Below are positions 52,470-63,852 of a stretch of 64,000 nucleotides of DNA, in pieces. A program made the position numbers and the translations under genes. Under the pieces are notes generated by a model. It searched no databases. It saw nothing but the letters and a program-made list of their open reading frames with translations, and was not told where the DNA came from. The stretch's first letter is position 1. The number at the start of each line of letters is the position of its first letter. The stretch is from positions 372,001 through 436,000 of the forward strand of contig JBQMRN010000001.1 in assembly GCA_052171895.1 (NCBI GenBank), written 5' to 3'. The DNA is from Arsenophonus sp052171895 (GTDB lineage: Bacteria > Pseudomonadota > Gammaproteobacteria > Enterobacterales > Enterobacteriaceae).

Positions 52470-53419
52470 TAAGGTATTTAACTTTGAAGCAATCTTTCAT
52501 AGACTGCAATGAAGTTTTATTATCTAATAATGATAGTTGTAATTCCTAATTGTATAGATAAACATATCTATATGTAGAGTGATATCTTAAGCTCTTGAGT
52601 AGAGTTGAAATGATAGCTTTGTAGCCCATCTTCTTATATGCCTATTAAATCGCTTGACCCTACTATTGTTTGAGGATGCATAGGCTGGCTAATTCTGTGT
52701 TTTATACCAAGGTCTATCTGTACAGGTAACGCTCGAATTTTTGTTTTCTAGTAGCTGAACGCTTTTGAAGAGCAAAAAGTCGATCTGTAAATTCTTTTCC
52801 ATTGTCTGTAAGTATTTGATGGATAGGCCATGGAATATATTCGGTTAAGATCATGTAAGAAGCGGTCATGTATTTGGCCGAGGTTTTAGTCGATTGTAAA
52901 GACGGATAAAAATCCGTCGACTTGCGCGATCATCTATGCCTATGAAAAGATAACGTCCTAAAGTTTCATTTAGAATTTTTGGAAGATATTTCACATCTAC
53001 GTGCAGTGCAGATAAGATAAGCAGGCTCATAATTTTTAAACGCTTTATGCTTCAAGTTCGCTTGGTCTTTCCGTATCTCTATATTTTATACAAATTCTCA
53101 CATAGGCGCCTGCCTAAATAGCGATCTAGGCCAGAGATCGAGATAACTAGGGGGTTGAGGAATTCTCGTAGGTGGGGGACTGCCAGCAGATTATCGATAG
53201 GAAGAAAAAAGGATTTTTGAAGGAAACCGACTACGGTTTCTTGATGGCAACAGCGTTGTCGAAAACGATGGGGAATATGACTGTGATCATCAATATCATC
53301 TTGTTTTTCATTTTAGGAATAGTAAGTTCGGATATGCTATAAGGCTTAGTAAAAGTAGATGCAGGGTATTTGGTGGCCGGAAGGGCGGTACTGATTTTAG
53401 GTGTTATAAGTTGCCTGAA
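52470..53419 (-). mobile_element. IS481-family element, 5' end cut by IS256
   Basis: Minus strand: C-terminal tail near 52,500, the DNGKEFTDRLFALQKRSA region near 52,790, YLPKILNETLGRYLFIGIDD near 52,960 and the N-terminal half to 53,400. Frameshifts throughout. The IS256 copy starts at 53,420, and the TGTTTGGTCC end is missing. Confidence 0.78.
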
Positions 53420-54266
53420 AGTTATTAGGAAATCTAGTGTATAGAGCGGTCAGGCTATATGTTTCCACCCCCACTCTGATACTTCATAAATCTGTTCTTC
53501 ATCCTTAAATTAGACGTTGTTTACCACCTGGATTAGCAGGCTAAATTTCATTACCTGGTTCCAGTTTTTCTGAGGAAACTGGACAAGCTTAAATAGCATT
53601 GAAAAATTTTTTCTAAAACCATAGTTATTCGCGCGTGTTAGCCTCGTAACCTCACTGTCAAAAAAGCTTATTAAATCAGATTTGTGGTTCTTATTGACGT
53701 CCATGCGCGGACGGAAATTCGTAGAGTGCTAACAGTTCTTTTGGATCTTTCTCCAGCTTCTTCATCACTGCAGGAAGGTACCTCGCTAAAACTTTGCCAA
53801 CAAAACATAAAAGGCTTTATTAGCGGCATCACGACTATCTGCTAACCAGACCTTCTCCTCCGAAACTCATCCTTAACTTTCAGTTGTATGCCTTTTGGAA
53901 GTGAAGCCAGCACATTACCTATTTTTTGTACTCAACAGCGTTGGTGCTGCGTGTCCGAGGATATTTTTGCCATTACATTCCAAAAATCAAGGGCACTATT
54001 TTCCGTAGCAAGCCTTATAAATACAGTTAAGCTACGCTGGCTCGTCAAGGCATTAAGAAGTTCAGCCAAGTTCTATTTCTGACTCTTAATAAGCATCTTT
54101 CCGAGCGCAACTAGCTCCTTACCTCCATACTCAGTAACACGGATAATGATCAGCAAGCAAAGCCGATCATCTTACCTGAGAGGCTGTATGTCACATCGAC
54201 TCAGAAATAAACGTAGCGCGTATTGATAAAATCATATACCATCATTAGCCTATGCTTCTTCAATGA
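53420..54266 (-). mobile_element. IS256-family element, left part (split by IS91)
   Basis: Starts AGTTATTAGGAAATCTAGTG. The C-terminal half of the transposase is legible on the minus strand up to about 54,266, where IS91 copy B begins; it resumes near 56,070. Confidence 0.78.
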
Positions 54267-56070
54267 ATGTGTAGCACACTATTGTATAAGCTACGAAGCT
54301 ACATTGCTTCGTATCTATTCATGATTTGAATATTGTTTTATACTCTGCGATATGTAACTCTTTTTAAGAGTTTATCTAGATAGCTTGGAATTAAATCTTA
54401 TAGAAAACGTAAAACTGGTAAAATCAGGAAGACAACACTTGACTTCACGTGTTAAACGGCCTTTTTATCTGAAGCAGTTTATGATCTCCCTCTAGAAATT
54501 AATGATGAACAGACCGACTGAATTTTTCATGATACCTGAAAATATGCCATACACTAATTCATCCAACTCGATCTCCAATTTTTCTGGACACGCAAGTATT
54601 ATTCCGTCTAGTCAGCATTATCTAGAATTTTAAACAAAACGAAGCAAAATGCACAGCCGATAATGCTTGATAGAATTGGATTGATGGTGGTAATAACTAA
54701 AACTATGCTTGGCGATGAATTCATCACCTAATCACATATAGGGAACTAGGGAAAATCCCATCTCCTTCGTCCACTTGAATAAACGAAAGATAACTGGATC
54801 GATAGACCTGACGAATGCGGAGAGGATGACGATTTCTATTTCTCTGGCAAGATACGCCACAGATGGTAATTTACTAAGATGATATACATCGGATCAACTA
54901 AACTGGTTTTTAGCATTGATGACGGCTGGAGTAAATTTCTTGGAAAACAAGGTAAAAGTGTTAACTCCTGGATGGGTCTATCTGTCAAGCAAATGCTTGA
55001 CTGCATCACTTGTTCCATAGGGCGGGTTTTTATATCCATGGCGCTATTGTTGTGCCTTTCCTGAATATTCATATCGCCATCTTTCGCGCTGTTTTGCACA
55101 TCCCGCGCTATGCTACTGAGCACGCAAACAGGGTATCGAAATTGGTATCTTTTCTGCCTTACACACTTATGGTCAACAACTTAATTAACATTTGCATGCT
55201 CATATCTTCGTCACTCGTATCGATCTGGATATTAACATCCTGTATGGCATGAGCTGTTCTTCAAAAAAAACACCAGAAGAAATCTGGCGAAGCGCTGTCA
55301 TCAGGCTTCTGCATCACAGCTATGACCTGATAAATCCTAGTAGTCTTCTTGGTTTTTGGCAATATACTCACCAGGAAGTAGTGTAGCGTTACTTGAAGGC
55401 ACAAACTACGGACTGGGGACGTTTAATGGAAAGTGCATTTCACTAAAAATACGAATGGGTGTGGCATAGCGTGAAATACTTCGAGCACTAACTTAAACGC
55501 TCCCAACCGGTAATCCTCGTCAAAGGTACGGCATTTACCAAGGATGAGTGGTTTTATATCATTACTATGACAACCAGACTAAGAGTAGTACTCGTAGGGC
55601 TCACTTTGACAAAAAAGTGATGATCGGGGGGTATATTAGCCATATTCCGGCGATACATATTAAAATGGTTTTTTGTTGAATCGTAAACGAAGCACGCTAC
55701 TAGCTAAGGTGTGTAAGACGTTGGCGATATGACGGATCGCAAAAAACTAGAAAACTGGAATTTGCCGTTCTGATAAAAGGATTCCTCATACAGATCCCTA
55801 CAAATGCATTCTGTGTAGAGACAGGCTAGTTTTTATCAACGCTCAACTTACCAAACAGGCAACGGAATTATTGTTAGAAAGAATGCATAAAATGGAAAAA
55901 CGATGATTTAAAGCCAACCCATAGGGTTATTAATGTATCTAAAATTAGTGTATTAGGTCAACGAATACACATTCTAATGAAATTTCAACTTACAATAGAA
56001 TCCAGAAAACTAGTTCTATCTCCTTTTAGCAAATAAGGGATGGCTTTTTGTCTTCACTTAATGAGCGATT
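54267..56070 (+). mobile_element. IS91-family element, copy B, degenerate
   Basis: It aligns end to end with copy A (13,225-15,204). Plus-strand transposase pieces are LLDGSICQAN near 54,970, ARKQGIEIGIFSALHTYGQQ near 55,120, the HLHAHIFVTRIDLDI block (the family's HIHVSVTRGG) near 55,190, KKTPEEIWRSAVIRLLHHSY near 55,270 and, after stops, YLKAQTTDWGRLMESAFH and DPYKCILCRDRLVF near 55,800. It is inserted within an IS256 copy. The left terminal sequence has TAGCACACTATTGTATAAGC. Confidence 0.75.
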
Positions 56071-56677
56071 CAATTTCTTAACTATCAAGTCATTGCTGTT
56101 TCAGTCTGCTGATGCTCCTGTTAAAGAGGCCATATGCTTTTTTACTGAGAAGCCACCACGCAGCTCATCTTTCCCAACAGGGTTTCGTAAATTTAGCAGT
56201 GGATACCTGCCTTGCAGGTACAACTATATATAGTAACTCTTCGAGGTTTTTGCATGATTAAGATAAGGGGCTAGCAACGAGAGCTGTTGAAGTATATTCT
56301 GTTGCCGCTGTGATCCAGCTGACCTTAAGCAGTTTAACCTCAACATCGCCAATACCAGTTTGTATTGTTCCCTGTGGTTAAATAACCGTTATGGGCGACG
56401 GATGATGGACACCCCCTATTGATAAGGCACGTTTAAGCATGTTGTCGCAGAATGGGCTTCAAGCTTAGCCTCAACGAGGGTAGATCAGCTGCCTTGCAGC
56501 CAGCATTACAGATAAGTTCATGCAAGGCAGCACAGGTAATATCTGGTTTTTTGGATACCTGTAGGGTAGACTTTTTATAGCATATCATCTCTTTGTTGTT
56601 AAAATCATTCATACAATCAATCAGCAGAATACACAACTATCTCTGAAACTCCCCATACACTAGAAATGAGTATGATT
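56071..56677 (-). mobile_element. IS256-family element, right part (split by IS91)
   Basis: Continuation of the copy started at 53,420, with the N-terminal transposase region and the right end (minus strand AATCATACTCATTTCTAGTG). Its end is 148 bases before the alx start. Confidence 0.78.
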
Positions 56678-56825
56678 CATTGTGTTATAAGTAAACTTTA
56701 GCAGTAGTAAAGGCAAGGTTTACTTCTAATTTAAATTAGTAGAATAGAAACCTATGAAGAGTAAAATGGATTATAATGGTTGAGCATTCTGTGGGAATTG
56801 GTTGTTTTTATTTCTAGGAGCTAAA

Positions 56826-57782
56826 ATGCATTCTGTTGGTACTCCCTTATTATGGGCAATTTTTACTATTGTTATTGCGATTATGTTACTTATTGATATT
56901 TTTTTACAGGGTAAGCATTGGAAAAGAGAAATAATAGTAAGACAGGCTGTTGTATGGACTTTGATTTGGATTTGTTTGGCATTATTGTTCGCCTTAGGCT
57001 TATGGTTTTATTTTAAACAGACAAGTAGCCTAATGATTGCTAACCACCAAATAATGGCCTTTTTAACCGGTTATTTAGTGGAAAAAGCGTTAGCTATTGA
57101 TAATGTATTTGTTTGGTTAATCTTATTTAATTATTTTTTAATTCCTGTTAATTTACAGCGCCGAGTTATTATCTATGGTGTGTTTGGTGCGATAGTATTA
57201 CGTACTATCATGATCTTTACAGGTAGTTGGTTAGTTTCACAATTTTACTGGATTTTATATCTCTTTGGTATTTTTCTACTATTTACCGGTATTAAAATGT
57301 TCTTTTTTAAAGAACATGATCTATCGATTGATAAAAAACCATTCGTAAAGTGTGTCGCTTCTCATTTACGCATGACAAATACTTTATATGGTGAGCGTTT
57401 TTTTATTCGTAAACAAGGCATTTTATTTGCTACTCCATTGAGTATGGTATTAATTTTAGTTGAGATTAGTGATATTATTTTTGCGGTAGATAGCATTCCT
57501 GCTATTTTTGCAGTAACAACGGATCCTTTCATTGTATTGACCTCAAATCTATTTGCAATTTTAGGGTTGAGGGCGATCTATTTTGTTTTATCAGGTATTG
57601 CTGAAAAATTCTCTATCCTAAAGCATGGACTATCTATTATTTTAATTTTCATTGGTATAAAAATGTTATTAATGGATATTTTTTATATTCCAACCGCTAT
57701 GTCGCTAAGTATTATTGCTGGGATTTTAATATTAACGATCTTCATTAATCATATTGTTAATAAATGTAAAAAACATATTTAA
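56826..57782 (+). CDS. alx: TerC-family membrane protein Alx
   Basis: Alx is an inner-membrane TerC-family protein; the E. coli protein is linked to manganese export and alkaline response. The 318-residue product matches Alx from MHSVGTPLLWAIF onward, with eight or nine hydrophobic segments and acidic membrane motifs characteristic of the family: GYLVEKALAIDNVFVW and VEISDIIFAVDSIPAIFAVT, then TSNLFAILGLRAIYF. The ATG at 56,826 was chosen for its AGGAG ribosome site and homology; an upstream in-frame ATG at 56,802 would add eight residues with no match. In E. coli the leader holds a manganese/pH riboswitch (yybP-ykoY type). Here an IS256 ends 148 bases before the start and I see no such element. 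Confidence 0.93.
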   Translation: MHSVGTPLLWAIFTIVIAIMLLIDIFLQGKHWKREIIVRQAVVWTLIWICLALLFALGLWFYFKQTSSLMIANHQIMAFLTGYLVEKALAIDNVFVWLILFNYFLIPVNLQRRVIIYGVFGAIVLRTIMIFTGSWLVSQFYWILYLFGIFLLFTGIKMFFFKEHDLSIDKKPFVKCVASHLRMTNTLYGERFFIRKQGILFATPLSMVLILVEISDIIFAVDSIPAIFAVTTDPFIVLTSNLFAILGLRAIYFVLSGIAEKFSILKHGLSIILIFIGIKMLLMDIFYIPTAMSLSIIAGILILTIFINHIVNKCKKHI

Positions 57783-57872
57783 TTAACTAAATAATATCTT
57801 TAAATATTAAATATTGTATTTATTTATATTGATGAATAATGAAAAAAGTAATATGGCTATTTTCTCCATTAG

Positions 57873-58183
57873 TTGTTTGGTCCTGGATCATTATATAGGA
57901 CCTTCATAGAACACTCTATTCATGTAAATAGAGCTACTGATGGATAGAGTTGATGGAAAATATTCTGATAATGAGGCTCCATTGTCAGGCAACTACAACA
58001 TCTAAAATCAAAGCTGCTCTTCAGGAAAGCAAAGAGCTGCGTCTATTTTGACTAAGTGTTATGGTATATTCGAACTTACCGTTTATAAAGGATAAAAACA
58101 AAATAATCTTAATGATTACAGCCATATTCTCCATCGTTTTTTGATGATGCTATCGCCTGTTCGGGAAGGAAGCCGCCGTTTTG
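57873..58183 (+). mobile_element. IS481-family element, left part only
   Basis: Starts TTGTTTGGTCCTGGATCATT and runs through the N-terminal region to the segment coding for EAAVLSYV-like sequence, where an IS256 copy replaces it at 58,184. No continuation was found in the window. Confidence 0.78.
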
Positions 58184-59441
58184 AGTTATGTTTATTTCTG
58201 ATGTATTGGGTTTTTGGAGATGGTGGCGTGTATCTATTCTGATTCATTTCATGAATGATTTTAACAATATAGAGATGATATTCCATAAAAAAGTCTATCC
58301 TACAGCTATCCGAAAAAATAAATATTACCTGTGATCTCTTGCAGGAACTCATCCGTAATGGTGACCAGGCAGCTAATACCCACCCCAATTTAGTGGGAGA
58401 GCTCGGAACTCATCCTGCAAAACATGAACGCCGCCTGTCTTGTCGACAGGCATCTCCTCCCATGCCGTCATCCGTACTGATTATTTGCCAGAGCAAATTA
58501 TACAGACTGGTACTGGTGATGTTGAGATTAAAGTGCCTAATGTCAGGGATCGCAACAGCAGCGAAATATACTTCAACAGCTCGTTACTACCGTTTTATCT
58601 GAAGCCTGCAAAAACGTCGAAGAGTCGCTACCATGCAATGGGTAGTTGGCCCTCTGCGAGGAAGCACCAGCGGTGTGATTTCACGAAGCTCTTAGATCGT
58701 TTTCAGTGAAAAGCACATGGTCTCTTTGCTAGGACACCATCAGCAGACTGAAATACTAATAGCTTGAATAGCAGAGGTAATAGTGTCTACGTAATTTAAG
58801 TAATACGCGCTACGTTTATTTCTAAGTTGATGGCATATACAGCCTGTCAGGTAAGATGATCGGCTTTGCTTGCTGGTCATTATCCGTGTTACTGAGTATG
58901 GAGGTAAGGAGCTAGTTGCGCTTGGAAAGATGCTTATCGAGAGTCAGAAACAGAACTTGGCTTCACTTCCAAAATGCATACAACTGAAAGTTAAGGCTGA
59001 GTTGCAGAGGAGAGGGTCTGGTTAGCAGAGAGTCGTGATGTTGCTAATAAAGCCCTTGATGTTTTCTTAGCAAAGTTTTTAGCGAGGTATCATTTTGCAG
59101 TGATGAAGAACCTGGAGAAAGATCGAGAATAAGTCCTGGCATGCACGACTTCACGTCGTCATAGTACTTGGCCGTCAATAAGAACGACGAATCTGATTGA
59201 ATCATTTTCCAGACACTGATGCTAAAAATCCAACTCGCGAAGAACTGTAGTTCAAAAAAAACACACCTTTTAATGCTATTTAAGCTGCTCCTGTCTGCTC
59301 AGAAAAGCTTGGACAGTAGCTAAAGAGATTTCCTGTTGACCCTGGTGGTAAACAACTGTTAATTTAAGGATAAATAACAGATTCATGAACCATTTTAGTG
59401 GAAGGTAGCTTGACCGCCATACATCAGATTTGCTAATAACT
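58184..59441 (+). mobile_element. IS256-family element, near full length, degenerate
   Basis: Ends AGTTATGTTTATTTCTGATG and CATCAGATTTGCTAATAACT. Plus-strand pieces include SSHAVIRTDYLPEQIIQTGT with GDVEIKVPNVRDRN (58,440-58,600), FNSSLLPFYLKPAKTSK and the C-terminal VWLAESRDVANKALDVFLAK region near 59,020. It inserted into an IS481. Confidence 0.82.
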
Positions 59442-60371
59442 CCAAACAAAATATCAAGGGCTTTATTAACGGCATCACGATTCTCTGCTAACTATACCCT
59501 CTCCTCCGCAACTCAGCATTAATTTTTGATTGCAGGTTATTGAGAAGTTGAGTCCAGTAGTACGATTATGATTCTTGATAACTATCTTCGTGGGCAACTA
59601 TCTCTTTATCTCCATGTTCAGTAACGCCTATGCTGACCAGCAGGAAAAGAAAAGCCGATTATCTTGCCTGACAGAATGTATATGCCATCGGGTAAAAAAT
59701 AAGTGTAGCGCGTATGGCTTAAATCCTGCAGCAGCATTGCCTCTGTAATTTAAGTAATTGCTGTTTTAGTCTGCTGATGGTAATGAATAAAGAGATCATG
59801 TGCTTCTTCACCGAGAACTGGCCCCTGTGCCGTGGTTTCTCCCCCTGTGCTGGGGCTTCTTGTGCCCTCTAAGAGCTTCATGAAAATTTTCGATGAAGAT
59901 CCCTTGCAACTAGAATTATGCTAGCAACTCTTTGACGTTTTGCAGGATTCAGATAAGGCGGTAGTAACGAGCTGTTGAAGTATATTTCGCTGCTGTTGCG
60001 ATCCCTGACCTTAGGCACTTTAATCTCAAGATTACCAGTATCAATCTGTATAATTTGCTATGGCAAATAATCAGTACGGATGACAGCATGGGAGGAGAGG
60101 CATGTCGAAAAGGTAGGCGGCGTTCATGTTTTGCAGCATGGGTTTCGAGCTCCCCCTAAATTACAGTGGGTATTAGCTTCCTGGTCAGCATTACGGATGA
60201 GTTCATCTAAGGGATCACAGGTAATATCTAGGTTTTCGGATAGCTGTAGGGTAGACTTTTTTATGGCATATCATCTCTATGTTGTTAAAATCATTCATGA
60301 AATGAATCAGTAGGATACCACCACGCACTATCACAATCTCCGAAACCTCATACACTAAAATGAACATAACT
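59442..60371 (-). mobile_element. IS256-family element, left end missing
   Basis: It abuts the previous copy directly and in opposite orientation, starting within the C-terminal coding region (NREFRDAVNKALDILF block on the minus strand). The right end reads AGTTATGTTCATTTTAGTGT on the minus strand. Confidence 0.78.
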
Positions 60372-60384
60372 CAAGAAAAGATGA

Positions 60385-60514
60385 AATTGCCTAAAAGGGA
60401 TTTGACTTTGACCCTGGTGGTAAACAACATCTAATTCAAGGATGGAGAACAGATTCAGGAAGGATCAGAGTGGAGCATAAGCTTGACTGTCATACACTAG
60501 ATTTGCTAATAACT
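60385..60514 (+). mobile_element. IS256-family right-end fragment
   Basis: Conserved sub-terminal sequence and the end ACTAGATTTGCTAATAACTC, plus orientation. It may be the missing end of one of the neighbouring copies, separated by rearrangement. Confidence 0.72.
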
Positions 60515-61175
60515 CAAATTTGTTATCGATTTTATCAGTAGGCTAGTATCTTATAAATATGGAAATATTACATACTATATTCAAATAATAATAATTTTGT
60601 TTTTATAAAAATATAGCATTTTAGTTTCCAGTTAAATTTTCTTTCATTGGTGAACAAATTTTTATCAAAACATTCATATTAATATTGATTATTATATATA
60701 AAAAGTATAGTAATTATATTTTATTGATTTAGCATATATTAGATAGTTTGTTAAATTTTATTTAATTTATTATAAAATAATAAACAAAATATTTTATAAT
60801 AAACAAAATGAAATTTAATAAACTATCTAATATAATAGAGAGTGACCTAATAAAAACATTGATACGTGAATTTATGACAATAAGTATCAACGATACTATT
60901 TTTGAGAAATAATTTAAATGGTTAGATAAAAATCTATATAATATGGTGTATTGAGGATACACAGAATGTTATTATTAATAGATAAGTATATTTTATATAT
61001 GCAAATTTATTATTTGGGAAAATATGGTTAGTTATTAATAAGAAGTTCATGGCATGTAATATATTAAAGTATTATTACTGTTATTTTATTAAGATAAAGT
61101 TCTTATGCTTTAATATTTATTAGACCTTATTAAGGTCAGTTATTTATTGTAATAAATATTAATAATATGTGTAAT
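60515..61175. other. Very AT-rich intergenic region downstream of hns
   Basis: Contains no recognisable gene. A 66-codon minus-strand frame (60,762-60,962) is built from the AT-rich palindrome at 60,736-60,833 and is not credible. The low G+C here resembles H-NS-bound DNA, but that is only compositional. Confidence 0.5.
60736..60833. repeat. Nested AT-rich palindrome
   Basis: Outer arms 60,736-60,758 and 60,811-60,833 match over 22 of 23 bases (left arm begins ATATTAGATAGTTTGTTAAA). Inside are perfect 12-base arms TATTATAAAATA (60,768-60,779) and TATTTTATAATA (60,790-60,801). No flanking IS end was identified. It could be a cruciform, a miniature element or a fold in RNA. Confidence 0.85.
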
Positions 61176-61203
61176 AAAATACCCTTTATATAAGGGGTAT
61201 TTT
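61176..61203 (-). terminator. Rho-independent terminator after hns
   Basis: On the minus strand AAAATACCC and GGGTATTTT form perfect 9-base arms around a 10-base AT loop, with T residues at the 3' side. It is 19 bases past the hns stop. Confidence 0.82.
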
Positions 61204-61221
61204 AAAGTAGAGAAAGGATAT

Positions 61222-61638
61222 TTAGATTAAAAAATCCTCTATTTTTTTACCGTCTTTTTCTACTGCTTGTTTGATGACAGCTGGTGTACGACCTTGACCA
61301 GTCCAGGTTTTAATTTCACCATTTTCATCTTTATATTGATATTTAGGCGGTCTTGCTGCGCGTTTAATACGGCTAGATATTTTTGATGGAGTTTTTGCAG
61401 TAACTAGATCATCTAGACTGAGTCCTTCCCCTTCTAGTAATTTAAGATATTTTACAATTTTTTGACTATGAACTTCTAATTGTTCTCTCACTTTATTTTC
61501 ATCTTCACGACGCTCATCTACAACAGTATTGAGTTTATCATTTATTTCTTGCAATGATTCTAACGATATTTCTCTTGCTATCGCACGTAAGGTACGAATG
61601 TTATTTAATGATTTTAAATATTTCAATGAGTCGTTCAT
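61222..61638 (-). CDS. hns: DNA-binding protein H-NS
   Basis: H-NS coats AT-rich DNA and silences genes, including horizontally acquired ones. The 138-residue protein has the N-terminal dimerisation region (LNNIRTLRAIAREISLESLQ, 11-30), a coiled central oligomerisation part, a linker, and the C-terminal DNA-binding domain with TWTGQGRTP at 111-119, whose QGR (115-117) reads the minor groove. ARPPKYQYKDENGE precedes it, as in enteric H-NS. CCAGGAAA before the ATG is the ribosome site. It stands alone with its own terminator and a long AT-rich upstream region. The C-terminus ends DFLI, two residues shorter than E. coli. StpA would be the alternative, but the domain sequence fits H-NS better. 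Confidence 0.93.
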   Translation of the reverse strand: MNDSLKYLKSLNNIRTLRAIAREISLESLQEINDKLNTVVDERREDENKVREQLEVHSQKIVKYLKLLEGEGLSLDDLVTAKTPSKISSRIKRAARPPKYQYKDENGEIKTWTGQGRTPAVIKQAVEKDGKKIEDFLI

Positions 61639-62378
61639 TTTCCTGGTCTCGAATTAAATTGAATGTTGGCTGATATTTACTAATAATAGAATGCTATTCT
61701 ATTTTCTGCAATAGTTAAGTTACAAAATAAAGTTAAATTTATGTTTTTTTAAATTTAAACTTCTTTGCAAAAGTAATAAAAGCTTTTATTGGAAATATAT
61801 TATATATATCATTATATATCTTAGATACTTAAAATCTATATAAATGATAGTATTGTTTTTATATTTAAATTGTATTCAGATGTAAATATGATATTTTTCT
61901 TTTATTTAACTTTATGTATATGTAATACATACTGAATTATAATTTTTTTTTGCAAAAGAGTTTGTTTATTAAGTTTTTATTGACTTATTACTAATAGGTA
62001 ATTAAGTTTTATGATGAATATTAGCTATTAATAATATTTTCTTATCACATATTTTATTAAAATAAATATGTTGTTTGTAGAGAATGATATTTGAATATAC
62101 TAATTTTTTATAACTATAAACTTTAGTAAAAATCTATTATGTTAGTTATCAACATTTATAATAAAATGAAATCAAATAAAGTTTGATAATGTATCTGCTA
62201 AACTTTTAAAGTTATTTGTTAAATAGGTAAGAGAAACTGGCTAATGGCTCAGCTTTATTTCTATAATTTATCAATGAATGCAGGTAAATTAATTTTACTA
62301 CTTTACTACTTCACTACTTTAGTTTTCATATAATTATAATGAACGGGTAATGAATACGTTTATTTTCACTCACCGTGG
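61639..62378. other. Upstream region of hns, no gene seen
   Basis: AT-rich with no open frame above 60 codons on either strand. The promoter of hns should lie in the first 200 bases; several TATAAT-like boxes exist, so one cannot be singled out. Confidence 0.45.
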
Positions 62379-63206
62379 AGTTATTAGCAAATCTGGTGTA
62401 TGATGATCAAAGCTAGATACGCTACGCTTTGATGCTTTATGAATTTGTTCTTCATCCTTAAATTAGATGAAGTTTACCACCAACCAGGCTCACAGCAGGT
62501 TAAATCCTCTTAAGCTAGTTTCAGCTTTTTTGAGTAAATAGGAGTAGATTAAATAGCATTGAAAGGGTTATTTTTCTCGAACCACAGTTCTGCGAGTCGG
62601 CTTCCGTAGCTATCATAAGTGATGTAAAAGCCAATTCAATTGAATTCATTATTCTTATTGACGCCAAGTGCCTCTGACAGGAGGCATTGTAGAATGCCAG
62701 TAATTCTTCTCGATCTTTCTCCACCTTCTTCATCGCTGCAGGATACTTCGCTAGAAAACCTTGACAACAAAACATCAAGGGCTTTATTAGCGGCATTGCA
62801 GCTTTCTTGATAGTCAGATCTCTCCCGCAGCTAAGCATTAACTTTCGGTTACATGTGAACTCAGCATATTAGCTGTTTTGTGTACCCAACAAGGTTGGTG
62901 CTGCATGTTTGGGAATATCTTTGCCATTTACATTCCAAAACTAATGGCACTGTCTCTCGTAGCAAGCTTGAAAGATAAGGTTAAGCTACGTGCTCGTAGG
63001 CTATTTAAGAAGTTCTGCTCATTTCGTTTCTAACTCTTGATAACCGTCTTCGCCAAGAACGAGCTCCTTAAGTCCATGATCACTGATACCGATAATGATC
63101 AGCAGGGATCACAGCAGGCAAAGGCAATCATCTTTCCTGACAGGACTGTATATGCCATTGCTCAAGAAATAAACATAGTGCGTATTGCTTAAATCAGCCA
63201 GGTAGA
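62379..63206 (-). mobile_element. IS256-family element, right end missing
   Basis: Left end AGTTATTAGCAAATCTGGTG. A 105-codon open piece (62,521-62,838) includes AMKKVEKDREELLAFYNASC and IRIMNSIELAF, the C-terminal TTNPIES region in decayed form. Homology stops near 63,206, where the ybaP-like remnant begins. Confidence 0.8.
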
Positions 63207-63249
63207 AAGGTCATTTAATTACTCATAGCATAGTTTAATTTTTTAGCAA

Positions 63250-63590
63250 GAATGTTTAAATTTTAGATATAATGAGGGAAAAGTTGCTGTTTGATCGGTG
63301 GATCAGGGATGGTAGGATGGTTAATTAAGGAAGATACGGTATCGGTAATGTAGGCTTCAACAATCAAAGCATCATATTGATTGAGTTTGTTTATTAGAGC
63401 TTGAGGTAGCGGAAATATATTTTTTCTGGTTATATGAATGCTACCAATGAAATGCAGGTTAATATTTCCGGCCAGGCTAATGTTATAGAGAGGATAAATA
63501 TAATATTTAGTCTGATTGGCAACTAAATAATTTTTTAGCCTAGAGATATAATATAGGCTCTATACTATTTTGCATTTCCCCTTCGTAAAA
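63250..63590 (-). pseudogene. ybaP: TraB/GumN-family remnant, similar to YbaP
   Basis: One minus-strand frame is open over PGNINLHFIGSIHITRKNIF, PLPQALINKLNQYDALIVEA and YITDTVSSLINH, matching the start of YbaP (RHFHLIGSIHMGSHDMAPLPTRLLKKLKNADALIVEAD). The GSIH histidine is kept. The N-terminal part (KNYLVANQTKYYIYPLYNIS) is in another frame, and after about 90 residues a stop and the IS256 end it. The central and C-terminal domains are absent. Confidence 0.65.
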
Positions 63591-63662
63591 TTGTTCATTA
63601 CCAGTTTATAATGGATTAGCGGTTTTTTAATCACCGAGTACAGGACTTTCTATGTTTTCTAT

Positions 63663-63692
63663 AAAAACGGTAACTGAATTTTAGTCACCGTT
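63663..63692. terminator. Stem-loop with terminator shape
   Basis: AAAACGGTAACT and AGTCACCGTTTT pair in 11 of 12 positions around GAATTTT. The T-run is short. No intact gene ends next to it, so it is probably left over from a lost neighbour. Confidence 0.55.
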
Positions 63693-63852
63693 TTGCTAAC
63701 TGAATAACTGGTAGATAATAATTTATTGTTTAGCTATCCCTTCTAGGAAGATAGTATGTTTTTTCAAGAATTCAGGTTATAACTTTATAAAAAGTAACTA
63801 TCGTTGCCAGAAATAATGACTCAGAAAAATTAACTAAGCAGATAAGAATTCG

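Noticed and set aside
54879..55386. Small membrane-like proteins on the plus strand
   Set aside because: They are frameshifted readings of an IS91 transposase that aligns with copy A.
56560..56826. Manganese/pH riboswitch in front of alx
   Set aside because: Expected from enteric relatives, but no matching conserved core was seen, and most of the space is IS256 end.
60762..60962. 66-residue minus-strand protein
   Set aside because: It is made of the AT-rich palindrome, has an extreme Ile/Leu/Asn bias and no ribosome site.
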